Assembly (NCBI RefSeq): GCF_000333955.1
Contig: NZ_CAPS01000112.1
Coordinates: 1 to 64,000 of the forward strand
Length of the DNA: 64,000 nucleotides
Direction of reading: 5' to 3'
Source: Rhodococcus sp. AW25M09
GTDB lineage: Bacteria; Actinomycetota; Actinomycetes; Mycobacteriales; Mycobacteriaceae
Positions 50,980-59,297 of this stretch are shown piece by piece. Position 1 is the stretch's first letter. Each line of letters begins with the position of its first letter. The notes under the pieces are model-generated. The model saw nothing but the letters and a program-made list of their open reading frames with translations. It made no database searches and was not told where the DNA came from. The position numbers and the translations under genes were made by a program.

Positions 50980-52502
50980 GTGTTCATAGCATCCATCCCA
51001 GCAAGACCATCGCAATAGTCGGTGCCGGGTTCGCCGGACTGTCCTCGGCACGGGTACTGAGCGAATTGGGGCACGACGTCGTCGTGTACGAAAAGGCCCC
51101 CGACGTCGGCGGTGTGTGGAGCGCGACGCGTCGTTACCCGGGACTGAAGACGCAGAACAACAAGGGCACCTACGCGTTGTCCGAGATGCCGATGCCCAAG
51201 CACTACCCTGAATGGCCCTCGGGCGAGCAGGTCCAGTCGTACCTCGAGAACTACGCTCGCACATTCGATCTCATGGATCGCGTGCACTGCGATACCGAGG
51301 TGATCGATGCCGCACCGACTCCCACCGGTGGCTGGGACGTCACCACGAAACGTACGGATGCATCCGTTCACGGAGACGAGCCGGTCACCAGCACCGAACA
51401 CGTCGACCATCTGATTCTCGCCAGCGGCATCTTCTCCGAGCCTTTCGTGCCGGCATTCGAGGGTGCAGACGTCTTTCTCGCTGCAGGAGGCCAGATTTTC
51501 CCCGCTGGGGACCTACACAGCCTGGATCAGGTGGACGGCAAGCACGCGATCGTCGTCGGATACGGCAAGTCGGCGTGCGACATCACCGTCGAGGTGTCGA
51601 AAGTCGCGTCCTCCACGACCGTGGTCGCACGCGAACTGTTGTGGAAGCTGCCTCGAAAGATTCGCAACATCGTCAACTACAAGTTCATCATGTTGACTCG
51701 ACTCGGCGAGGGTCTGTTTCGATACAACTCGGTAAATGGTGTCGAAAGACTGCTCCATGCAGCCGATTCCACGATCGCCGACTCGATGGTGTCCAGCGTG
51801 GGAAGCGTCACCACCAAACAGCTCGGACTGAAGAAGCTCGGCCTGATCCCGCAAGGTTCGTTCGCCGACATCGCCCGCTCGACGGTCTCACTCGTCTCGG
51901 AAGGATTCTTCGAGGGGATCGCGGACGGAACCATCGACGTGCGCCGCGAAACCACCATCGTGCGTCTGCTCGAAAAGGACGGACACCCGCAAGCCGAATT
52001 GTCGGACGGCACGGTGATCCGAGCCGATGTCGTCCTCGCAGCGACCGGCTGGAAGCAGAACATCCCGTTCCTGTCCCCGGATGTGCTGAGCCGATTCACC
52101 GACGCCAACGGTGACTACGTTCTGCATCAGCAAATCCATCCCGTCGGGGTGTCGGACCTGAGCTTCGCCGGATACAACTCCTCGTTCTTCTCGCCGCTGT
52201 CGGCAGAGACGTCGGCGTTGTGGATCGGTTCACTGCTCGGTGGCAACCACACGCTTCCCTCGGATGACGACATGCGAGCGTCCGTTGCCAAACGCCTTGC
52301 CTGGATGCGCGAACGAACCAACGGCAATCACGCGCGCGGGACCAACATCATTCCGTTCTCGGTGCACAACATCGACGAAACGCTCACGGACATCGGAATC
52401 AACGTGTCGATGCTGACGCGGGCGAAGCAATGGCTGTTTCCGGTGAACCCGAGTGACTACCGTGGAATCGTGCAGACACTGAAGAAGCGGATCCACGGGT
52501 GA
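50976..52502 (+). CDS. flavin-containing monooxygenase (FMO-like, class B)
   Basis: 508 residues. FAD motif AIVGAGFAGLSSARVLSELG, NADPH motif AIVVGYGKSACDITVEVSK, and a C-terminal ATGWKQNIPFL block. The strict Baeyer-Villiger fingerprint FxGxxxHxxxW is not present in that form, so it is better called an FMO-like enzyme acting on a ketone, amine or sulfide. Its start overlaps the SDR stop and its stop overlaps the FAD oxidoreductase start (GTGA). The combination with an SDR suggests alcohol to ketone to oxygenated product. Confidence 0.85.
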   Translation: MSVHSIHPSKTIAIVGAGFAGLSSARVLSELGHDVVVYEKAPDVGGVWSATRRYPGLKTQNNKGTYALSEMPMPKHYPEWPSGEQVQSYLENYARTFDLMDRVHCDTEVIDAAPTPTGGWDVTTKRTDASVHGDEPVTSTEHVDHLILASGIFSEPFVPAFEGADVFLAAGGQIFPAGDLHSLDQVDGKHAIVVGYGKSACDITVEVSKVASSTTVVARELLWKLPRKIRNIVNYKFIMLTRLGEGLFRYNSVNGVERLLHAADSTIADSMVSSVGSVTTKQLGLKKLGLIPQGSFADIARSTVSLVSEGFFEGIADGTIDVRRETTIVRLLEKDGHPQAELSDGTVIRADVVLAATGWKQNIPFLSPDVLSRFTDANGDYVLHQQIHPVGVSDLSFAGYNSSFFSPLSAETSALWIGSLLGGNHTLPSDDDMRASVAKRLAWMRERTNGNHARGTNIIPFSVHNIDETLTDIGINVSMLTRAKQWLFPVNPSDYRGIVQTLKKRIHG

Positions 52503-54133
52503 CCACCCGGACGTTCGACGCCGTTGTGGTCGGTGCAGGGATCAATGGAATGGTCGCTGCCGCAGAGCTTGCCGGCGCGGGATGGTCGGTCGCGCTCGTC
52601 GACGAGCGCGACAGGTTGGGCGGGTTCATCGCCTCCGACTCGTTGACTCGTCCCGGTTTCGTACACGACACCTTCAGTTCCTGGCACCCCCTTTTCGTCA
52701 CCGGTGGCGCGTACGCGGCGCTCGGGGACGACCTGCACCGTCATGGCCTCACGTATTCCAACTCCGCCGGAGCTGTCACGGGCGCGGTGTCGGATCGCGG
52801 CGTCGCAGTGGCACATCGCGACCCAGCGAAAACCGCCCAAAGCTTCGAGCACGAGCACGATCGAGCGGCGTACGCAGCGATGCTGGCCGAGCTGGAGTCC
52901 TGGTCCCCCCATGTGTTCGGTGCCTTGGGCTCGGAACTGCGACCGTTCGATCTCGCTCGCCTGGGCGCATCGATGATGCGCGGGCTGGGCAAGGACGGCA
53001 GCATCGACATGCTGCGCGTCTCGGCGCAGAGCGGACGCGCGCTGATCCGAGAGCGCTTTCGTGGTTTCGAGGTCGATCACCTGTGGTCTCCGTGGCTTCT
53101 GCATGCCGGCCTGTCGCCCGACCACGCGACCGGCGGGCTGATGCTGCCGATCATGGCCTTCACCATGCACGCGGCCGGACTCCCGGTGGTGACCGGCGGA
53201 GCGGACAATTTCGTCACCGCGTTCGATCGCGTGCTGAGCGAGCGCGGGGTGACGGTGATACTCGGTGAATCCGCGGCGCACATCGAGATTCGGTCCGGTC
53301 GCGCCGTTGCCGTGCATCTGGCCGACGAGCGACTGTCGGCGACACGGGCCGTAGTGGCGTCGACAGCAACGCCCAGACTGTACGACAACCTGCTCGATCC
53401 AGCGGTCGTACCTGCTGCAGGCAGGCGTGCGGCCGATCGGCATCGTCCTGGGCGGGCTGCGATGCAACTGCATTTTGCGCTGGACCGTCCCGTTCGGTGG
53501 TCGGATTCGCGACTGGACGATGTGCCGCTGGTGCACATCGGAAGCGGCGCTTCGAGCACCGGGATCGCCTGTGCGCAAGCTGAATCAGGCCTGCTTCCAG
53601 CGAATCCGACGATCGTGGTCGGCCAACAGTGCGTTCTGGACCCGAGCCGAGCTCCAGCGGGAAAAGCCACTCTGTGGGTGCAATTGCAAGAATTGCCGTG
53701 TGCGCCCGAAGGCGATGCCGCGGGCTCGATTTCGACGGACGGCACGTGGAGTACCGGGACGACGGCGGCATATGTCGATCGCGTCCTGGACTCGATCGAG
53801 CGCTACGCACCGGGCCTGCGTTCGACCGTGTTGGATTCGTACTCCATCCCGCCGACCGCGCTGACGGCTGCGAACGCAAACGCCGTCGCAGGCGATCCTT
53901 ACGGCGGTGCGGCCGAAATCGACCAATCGCTGCTCTGGCGCCCCGGCACCGGCACCGGCCACCGAACCGGAATCGACGGACTGTTCCACATCGGTGCCTT
54001 CACGCACCCCGGACCCGGACTCGGCGGCGGCTCGGGCCACCTGGTTGCTCAACAACTGCTCGCGCCAACTCGTCGCACACGCGGTGTCGATCGCGTTCGC
54101 AGCGCTATCGAGAAATTTACATCGAAAACATGA
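52499..54133 (+). CDS. phytoene-dehydrogenase-like NAD(P)/FAD oxidoreductase
   Basis: 544 residues, GTG start coupled to the monooxygenase. FAD motif AVVVGAGINGMVAAAELAGAG with ALVDERDRLGGFIASDS, and C-terminal IDGLFHIGAFTHPGPGLGGG. Amine-oxidase/carotenoid-desaturase superfamily; there are no isoprenoid genes, so it probably desaturates a ring or chain in the operon's substrate. Followed by 71 bp holding a 17-bp palindrome before the next gene. Confidence 0.85.
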   Translation: MTTRTFDAVVVGAGINGMVAAAELAGAGWSVALVDERDRLGGFIASDSLTRPGFVHDTFSSWHPLFVTGGAYAALGDDLHRHGLTYSNSAGAVTGAVSDRGVAVAHRDPAKTAQSFEHEHDRAAYAAMLAELESWSPHVFGALGSELRPFDLARLGASMMRGLGKDGSIDMLRVSAQSGRALIRERFRGFEVDHLWSPWLLHAGLSPDHATGGLMLPIMAFTMHAAGLPVVTGGADNFVTAFDRVLSERGVTVILGESAAHIEIRSGRAVAVHLADERLSATRAVVASTATPRLYDNLLDPAVVPAAGRRAADRHRPGRAAMQLHFALDRPVRWSDSRLDDVPLVHIGSGASSTGIACAQAESGLLPANPTIVVGQQCVLDPSRAPAGKATLWVQLQELPCAPEGDAAGSISTDGTWSTGTTAAYVDRVLDSIERYAPGLRSTVLDSYSIPPTALTAANANAVAGDPYGGAAEIDQSLLWRPGTGTGHRTGIDGLFHIGAFTHPGPGLGGGSGHLVAQQLLAPTRRTRGVDRVRSAIEKFTSKT

Positions 54134-54164
54134 CGACAGTCACCAAGCCGCTATATCGTCATGT

Positions 54165-54181
54165 TGCTCGGTCACCGAGCA
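54165..54181. promoter_or_regulatory. 17-bp palindrome upstream of the luciferase-like gene
   Basis: TGCTCGGT-C-ACCGAGCA, perfect eight-base arms. It lies 24 bp before the ATG at 54205 and just after TATATC (54152-54157), a possible -10. Either an internal operator/promoter dividing the operon or an RNA attenuator. Confidence 0.55.
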
Positions 54182-54204
54182 CCCACGAACGATAGGACGA
54201 AGCG

Positions 54205-55293
54205 ATGCTCTCTCTTTCCGATTCCAGGCACTTCGCGCTCGGTTTGTTCTCGGCGAATTGCAGTAGCGGTCTGGCCGTGACCAAGGTTCCCGAACGGTGG
54301 TCGGGGTCGTGGGAGGACAATCTGGCAGCCGCGCAGATCGCCGATGAGGCAGGCCTGGACTTCCTCCTTCCTATCGCCCGGTGGATCGGTTACGGCGGCG
54401 AGACCAACTTCCACGAAGGCGTTCTCGAACCCATTGCATGGGCAGCTGCGTTGCTCGCCCGGACGTCGAACATCACTGTGTTCGCCACCGTGCATACCGC
54501 GTTCAACCACCCGATCGTCACCGCGAAGCAGATCGCCACCCTCGACCGAATCGGAGGCGGTAGGGCGGGGCTGAACATCGTCGCCGGGTGGAACGAACCC
54601 GAGTACCGCGCATTCGGGATGGAACTACCGTCCAACCACGACGACCGGTACGCATTCGGGCAGGAGTGGCTCGACGTCGTGACGAAGCTGTGGACCGAAG
54701 TAGGTCCGTTCGATTTCGACGGCGACTTCTTCCATCTGGAAGGCGTCCACTCCGATCCGAAGCCGCTGAAGGGACGGGTGCCGGTTCTCAACGCGGGTGC
54801 CTCACCGCAGGGGCGCGCGTTCGCGGCGAGAAATGCAGACTTCCTGTTCACCCCGGTGCAGGACTTCGACAATGCTGCCGCGACGGTGACCGATGTCCGT
54901 GCCGCCGCCAAGACGAACGACCGGTCGATCGGCGTGTTGACGCTGTCACATGTTGTGTGTCGTCCGACCGAGCAGGAGGCCCTGGACTACCTGGAGTACT
55001 ACGCGGACACCAACGCAGACTGGCAGGCCGTCGACAATCTCATGGCACTTCAAGGCCTTCATGCTCAATCGTTCTCACCCGAGATGCTCGCCAACTTCCG
55101 TCCTCGATTCGCCGCAGGCCACGGAAGTTACCCCCTGGTCGGCACTCCCGACCAGATTGCCGACAGCATCGAGAAGCTGGCAGCGAGCGGGCTGGCCGGG
55201 ACCACACTGGCATTCGTCGACTATGCAGCAGAATTGCCGTACTTCGTCGACCAGGTTCTGCCACGTCTGCGACAGCGCGGCCTGCGGGTATGA
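54205..55293 (+). CDS. LLM-class (luciferase-like) flavin monooxygenase
   Basis: 362 residues. TIM-barrel bacterial-luciferase family: WEDNLAAAQIADEAGLDFLL, FATVHTAFNHPIVTAKQIAT and GRAGLNIVAGWNEPEYRAFG are characteristic of the RutA/SsuD/NtaA branch, with ASPQGRAFAARNADFLF near the flavin. These two-component enzymes use FMNH2 from a separate reductase and cleave C-N, C-S or C-C bonds; RutA opens uracil through a flavin-N5-peroxide. No flavin reductase gene is nearby. Substrate unknown. Confidence 0.87.
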   Translation: MLSLSDSRHFALGLFSANCSSGLAVTKVPERWSGSWEDNLAAAQIADEAGLDFLLPIARWIGYGGETNFHEGVLEPIAWAAALLARTSNITVFATVHTAFNHPIVTAKQIATLDRIGGGRAGLNIVAGWNEPEYRAFGMELPSNHDDRYAFGQEWLDVVTKLWTEVGPFDFDGDFFHLEGVHSDPKPLKGRVPVLNAGASPQGRAFAARNADFLFTPVQDFDNAAATVTDVRAAAKTNDRSIGVLTLSHVVCRPTEQEALDYLEYYADTNADWQAVDNLMALQGLHAQSFSPEMLANFRPRFAAGHGSYPLVGTPDQIADSIEKLAASGLAGTTLAFVDYAAELPYFVDQVLPRLRQRGLRV

Positions 55294-55348
55294 GCTACCG
55301 ACGCAGCCCGAACAGTAACTTCCACAGAACCGACGAAAGGCTCGACCG

Positions 55349-56137
55349 ATGACCACTCCAGCGACAACCGCGACACTCACCAGCCTGTTGACCGAGCTGG
55401 CGAACGGCGCGATACGCGTCGTCGACTTGACGGCTCCCCTGTCCTCCACGACTCCGGTATTGCAACTGCCCGCACCGTTCGCGAACACGATCTCGTTGTC
55501 ACTGGAGCCGGTCAGCGACTTCGACGATGCAGGCCCCGGCTGGGGATGGAACAACATCCACACCGGCGAGCACACCGGAACACATGTCGATGCGCCCGCC
55601 CACTGGGCGACCGGCCGGTACGGTCACACCGTCGATACGATTCCTCCGTCACGACTCGTCGGTCCAGCCGTCGTGCTGGACTTCACCGCCGAGGTCGCGT
55701 CGGACCCGAATTTCCTGCTCGAGCCCGCCCATCTGGACGAGTTCGTGGCACAGAACGGTCCGCTTCCGGACAACGCCTGGTTGGTCTTCCGCACCGGATG
55801 GAGTGCTCGTAACCAGGACGCAGAAGCGTTCTTGAACGCAGACGACAGCGGCCCGCACAGTCCCGGCGTGTCGACGGCAGGTGCGCAGTGGCTGGCTCAG
55901 TCGGCCATCTCCGGATTCGCCGTCGAGACCGTGGGCGTGGACGCAGGCCAAGCGGCAGCGATGGAGCCGATGTTTCCCGTGCACCACCATTTGCTCGGTG
56001 CGGACAAGTACGGGGTCACCCAACTGCAGAACCTCGACCAACTCCCCGTCACGGGTGCAGTACTCGTGGTGTCACCCCTACCCATCGTCGGCGGAACCGG
56101 TGCTCCTGCACGCGTTCTCGCATTCGTCCCGGCATGA
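55349..56137 (+). CDS. cyclase-family (kynurenine-formamidase/isatin-hydrolase-like) metal hydrolase
   Basis: 262 residues. The metal-binding signature is complete: GEHTGTHVDAPAHWATGRYG, with a further EPMFPVHHHLLG near the C-terminus. Family members hydrolyse amides or cyclic ketones, such as N-formylkynurenine, isatin and polyketide intermediates, using Mn2+ or Zn2+. Its stop overlaps the ThDP-enzyme start (ATGA), so the two act together, probably opening and cleaving a ring product. Confidence 0.87.
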   Translation: MTTPATTATLTSLLTELANGAIRVVDLTAPLSSTTPVLQLPAPFANTISLSLEPVSDFDDAGPGWGWNNIHTGEHTGTHVDAPAHWATGRYGHTVDTIPPSRLVGPAVVLDFTAEVASDPNFLLEPAHLDEFVAQNGPLPDNAWLVFRTGWSARNQDAEAFLNADDSGPHSPGVSTAGAQWLAQSAISGFAVETVGVDAGQAAAMEPMFPVHHHLLGADKYGVTQLQNLDQLPVTGAVLVVSPLPIVGGTGAPARVLAFVPA

Positions 56138-57798
56138 CGCGCACGGTTGCACACCTGGTGGCGGACGTGCTCGCCGATCTCGGCGTCGGCCACATCTTCG
56201 GTGTCGTCGGTAGCGGTAACTTCGACGTCACCAATGCCCTGATCGCACGCGGCATCCCCTACACAGCGGCACGCCACGAAGGAGGCGCTGCGTCGATGGC
56301 CGATGGATTCGCCCGCCTTGCAGCGCTACCCGCAATCGTCAGCGTGCACCAGGGTTGCGGGCTGACGAACGCGATGACCGGCATCGGCGAGGCCGCCAAG
56401 AGCCGCACCCCCGTCATCGTGTTGGCCGCAGACGTCGCGGCATCGTCGCGATTGTCGAACTTCCGCATCGACCAAGACGCACTGGCCCGCAGCGTCGGCG
56501 CTGTCTCCGAGCGTGTGCACTCGGCGGCGACCGCCATCGCCGACGTGACCCGAGCGTGGCAGACCGCCGTGCACGACCGTCGCACCGTGGTGCTCAACCT
56601 GCCGCTCGACGTCCAGTCCGCTCCCGCACCGGAATACGCCGGCACGCTTGCGCGCCCCTCGGCTCCCGAACCGGTGCGTCCGGCGCAGTCGGCGGTCGAG
56701 CAGTTCGCGGCCCTGCTCGCGGGGTCGTCGCGACCGGTGTTCGTCACCGGCCGTGGCGGCCGCGGTGCGGGCCCGGAGATCTCGGCCCTGGCCGACCACG
56801 CCGGGGCTCTCGTGGCGACCTCTGCAGTGGCAAACGGCCTGTTTCGGGGCGAAGAATTCGATCTGGGAATCTCCGGCGGATTCTCGGCTCCGCTGACCGC
56901 ACAATTGATTTCGGACGCAGACCTCGTCGTGGGGTGGGGTTGCGCACTGAACATGTGGACGATGCGGCACGGATCGTTGATCGGAGCAGACGCCCGAGTG
57001 GTCCAGATCGACGACACCGCCTCCGCGCTGGGCGCGCATCGCCCGGTGGACCTCGGAATTCACGGCGACTGCTCATCGACCGCGATCGACGTTCGCACCG
57101 AACTGAGTCGACACTCCGCGGCGCGCACCGGTTACCGGACGCCCCGCGTGTCGACACAGCTCGCTGCCCGTCGATGGTGGAACGATACCGAGACTCCGGA
57201 CCTGTCCACGTCCGAGACCATCGACCCGCGTCCGTTCACGAACGCCTTGGACGAGATGCTGCCCACGGACCGCGTCGTGGCCATCGACTCGGGAAATTTC
57301 ATGGGGTATCCGTCGACGTACCTCCGCGTCCCCGATCACATGGGTTTCTGTTTCACGCAGGCGTTTCAATCCATCGGCCTCGGGCTGTCCAGTGGCATCG
57401 GAGCAGCGTTGGCTCAGCCCGATCGTCTTGCGGTGGTGGGTACGGGCGACGGCGGCTTCATGATGGGCATCTCGGAACTCGAGACCGCGGTCCGACTGGG
57501 ACGGCCGATGTTGGTAGCGGTGTACAACGACGCGGCCTACGGCGCGGAGGTGCACCACTTCCAACACCTGCCAGACGACGGAGCGCCTGCAGACCTGACC
57601 ACCGTCACCTTCCCTGACGTCGATATCGCCGCTGCAGCACGAGGACTCGGTGCCCGCGGCGTGACGGTACGCACTCTCGCCGACCTGGACGAGGTACGTC
57701 GCTGGGCCGCAGCACCGGATGGGGTCATGGTGGTCGACGCCAAGATTGCCGCAGACGGCGGTGCATGGTGGCTGGCCGAGGCATTCAAGGGCCACTGA
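56134..57798 (+). CDS. thiamine-diphosphate-dependent enzyme (acetolactate-synthase/decarboxylase superfamily)
   Basis: 554 residues. N-terminal PYR domain with the catalytic glutamate in TAARHEGGAASMADGFAR; central FAD-like domain; C-terminal PP domain with the GDG...N motif (VGTGDGGFMMGISELETAVR, VAVYNDAAYG). It could be a 2-oxoacid decarboxylase, a carboligase or a C-C hydrolase like cyclohexane-1,2-dione hydrolase or IolD. It ends the six-gene operon, coupled to the cyclase-family hydrolase. The substrate cannot be deduced. Confidence 0.85.
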   Translation: MTRTVAHLVADVLADLGVGHIFGVVGSGNFDVTNALIARGIPYTAARHEGGAASMADGFARLAALPAIVSVHQGCGLTNAMTGIGEAAKSRTPVIVLAADVAASSRLSNFRIDQDALARSVGAVSERVHSAATAIADVTRAWQTAVHDRRTVVLNLPLDVQSAPAPEYAGTLARPSAPEPVRPAQSAVEQFAALLAGSSRPVFVTGRGGRGAGPEISALADHAGALVATSAVANGLFRGEEFDLGISGGFSAPLTAQLISDADLVVGWGCALNMWTMRHGSLIGADARVVQIDDTASALGAHRPVDLGIHGDCSSTAIDVRTELSRHSAARTGYRTPRVSTQLAARRWWNDTETPDLSTSETIDPRPFTNALDEMLPTDRVVAIDSGNFMGYPSTYLRVPDHMGFCFTQAFQSIGLGLSSGIGAALAQPDRLAVVGTGDGGFMMGISELETAVRLGRPMLVAVYNDAAYGAEVHHFQHLPDDGAPADLTTVTFPDVDIAAAARGLGARGVTVRTLADLDEVRRWAAAPDGVMVVDAKIAADGGAWWLAEAFKGH

Positions 57799-57818
57799 GC
57801 TGAGCATGCGGCATAAGT

Positions 57819-57837
57819 ATCGTCGATTTTCGACGAT
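57819..57837. promoter_or_regulatory. inverted repeat between the catabolic operon and the AraC-type gene
   Basis: ATCGTCGA-TTT-TCGACGAT, eight-base arms, 21 bp after the ThDP-enzyme stop. Downstream is TATGAT (57865-57870), a good -10 for the AraC-type gene. The repeat is an operator or a small terminator. Confidence 0.5.
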
Positions 57838-57903
57838 CGATACATCCTCGCAACATTCCGCGGCTATGATGGAGGTCACACAGCCCGGAAGGTGAGGACC
57901 GTC

Positions 57904-58872
57904 ATGTCTGCTCTGCTTCGCCGTCACCCCGTGCTGGCCACCGCCGACCTGGACGAGGCACGCTAGTCGGTCGGCCAGTCGTTCTGCCCGCACCGCCTGA
58001 CGGTGAAGGCACGCAACGGCGGACTGTCGGTAGTCCACAATGCTGCTTCGGTCGGCGGAATCGGCATCAACTACCTCCGCTACGGACAGGACGTGCGCAT
58101 CACCCCCGGCGCCTTCGAGTCCTTCTACCTCGTGCAGATTCCGCTCAACGGCACCGCGCGAGTCAAGGTCGGCGATACCGTCGTGCAATCCGACCGACGG
58201 TTCGCCTCCCTGCCGTCACCGACGCTGCACGTCGACATGGAATGGTCGGCCGATTGCGAACAACTTCTCGTGCACATTCCCCGCGACGCAGTGCAGTCGG
58301 CCGCGGAATCGGAGCCCGGCACCTCGTCCGAACCCGTCGTGTTCCACCCACTGGTGGACATGAACTCACCGGCGATGTCGAGCTGGATGAGAATTGTCAA
58401 CCTTGCCTGCGACGAGGCCGAGCGAGAAACCGGGATACTCTCCTCACCCTTGGCCGCGAGTCACTTCGAGCAAGTCGTCGTGGCGGGACTGCTTGCAGCG
58501 CAACCGAACAACTCGACGCAGTCGCCTCAGCCGACACTGACCGCACTGACGTCCCGAACCGTTCGTTGCGCACTGGATCTGATCCACGAACAACCCGAAT
58601 ACCCCTGGCGAGTAGCAGAATTGGCTACCAGAGTGGGCGTCGGTCCCCGAACACTGCAAGCCGCCTTCCAACGTGAGCGCGGAACGACTCCACTCGAGGA
58701 ACTACGGAGAGCTCGTCTGGCACGTGCTCATGCCGATCTACTCGACGCTACTCCCGACGGCACCAGTGTCACCGAAGTTGCGACCAGATGGGGGTTCTTC
58801 CATCTCGGTCGGTTCTCACAGTTCTATCGCTCCGAGTTCGGCCTGAGCCCGTCTCAGACTCTCGCGTCCTGA
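57904..58872 (+). pseudogene. AraC-family regulator interrupted by an in-frame TAG
   Basis: The ATG at 57904 (GGTGAGGA region upstream) opens MSALLRRHPVLATADLDEAR, then TAG at 57964-57966, after which the same frame continues SVGQSFCPHRLTVKARNGG and on to 58872. The two parts together are a normal AraC-binding-like N-terminal domain; a GAG glutamate would fit the stop position. The C-terminal double HTH is intact (YPWRVAELATRVGVGPRTLQ, AAFQRERGTTPLEELRRARL). Translation might restart at the GTG at 58003, giving 289 residues, but without a clear ribosome site. Read as a recent nonsense mutation or an assembly error. It is the natural candidate regulator of the six-gene operon. Confidence 0.72.
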
Positions 58873-59297
58873 CCGGCCTGAGCCGGTGTCTCGACCAGGC
58901 CCTGCAGAACCTCTCGCCAATGCGCCGGCCACGGTGCCGCAGCGGCTCCCGAGACCGAGCGGTCGATGTGCACGATGACGTACGCGCCCTTCGCCGCCAG
59001 TTCTCGATCTCGCCCCTCGAACGCCTCACCCCAGATCGAGAACTCGAACCGCATCGACGCCGACCCGAGGTGTGCGATGTCGAGGTCCGTCGTGACCTCC
59101 TGTCCGAAATACAGCGGTGCGTGAAAATCGACCTCGTACCGAACTCGTGGGGCTACCGGAAAATAGCCGACGAGGCCACACTCGCGAACGAGTGCGGCCT
59201 CGGCAGATTCGACGAACCGAACGACAGTGCTGTTGTGGTAGATGCCTGCGGCATCGGTGTCCACCCATTCGACCCGGCCCGTCAGCGAAAAAGTCAT
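58854..59297 (-). CDS. hot-dog-fold acyl-CoA thioesterase (4-hydroxybenzoyl-CoA thioesterase-like)
   Basis: 147 residues from the ATG at 59297 (the frame is open further upstream without homology). The 4HBT signature is clear: VEWVDTDAAGIYHNSTVVRF, with the catalytic aspartate in DTDAAG. It hydrolyses an aryl- or acyl-CoA. Its start overlaps the bifunctional monooxygenase stop by four bases, making it the last gene of the minus-strand aryl-CoA operon. It would release the product acid or recycle CoA. Confidence 0.9.
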   Translation of the reverse strand: MTFSLTGRVEWVDTDAAGIYHNSTVVRFVESAEAALVRECGLVGYFPVAPRVRYEVDFHAPLYFGQEVTTDLDIAHLGSASMRFEFSIWGEAFEGRDRELAAKGAYVIVHIDRSVSGAAAAPWPAHWREVLQGLVETPAQAGQDARV

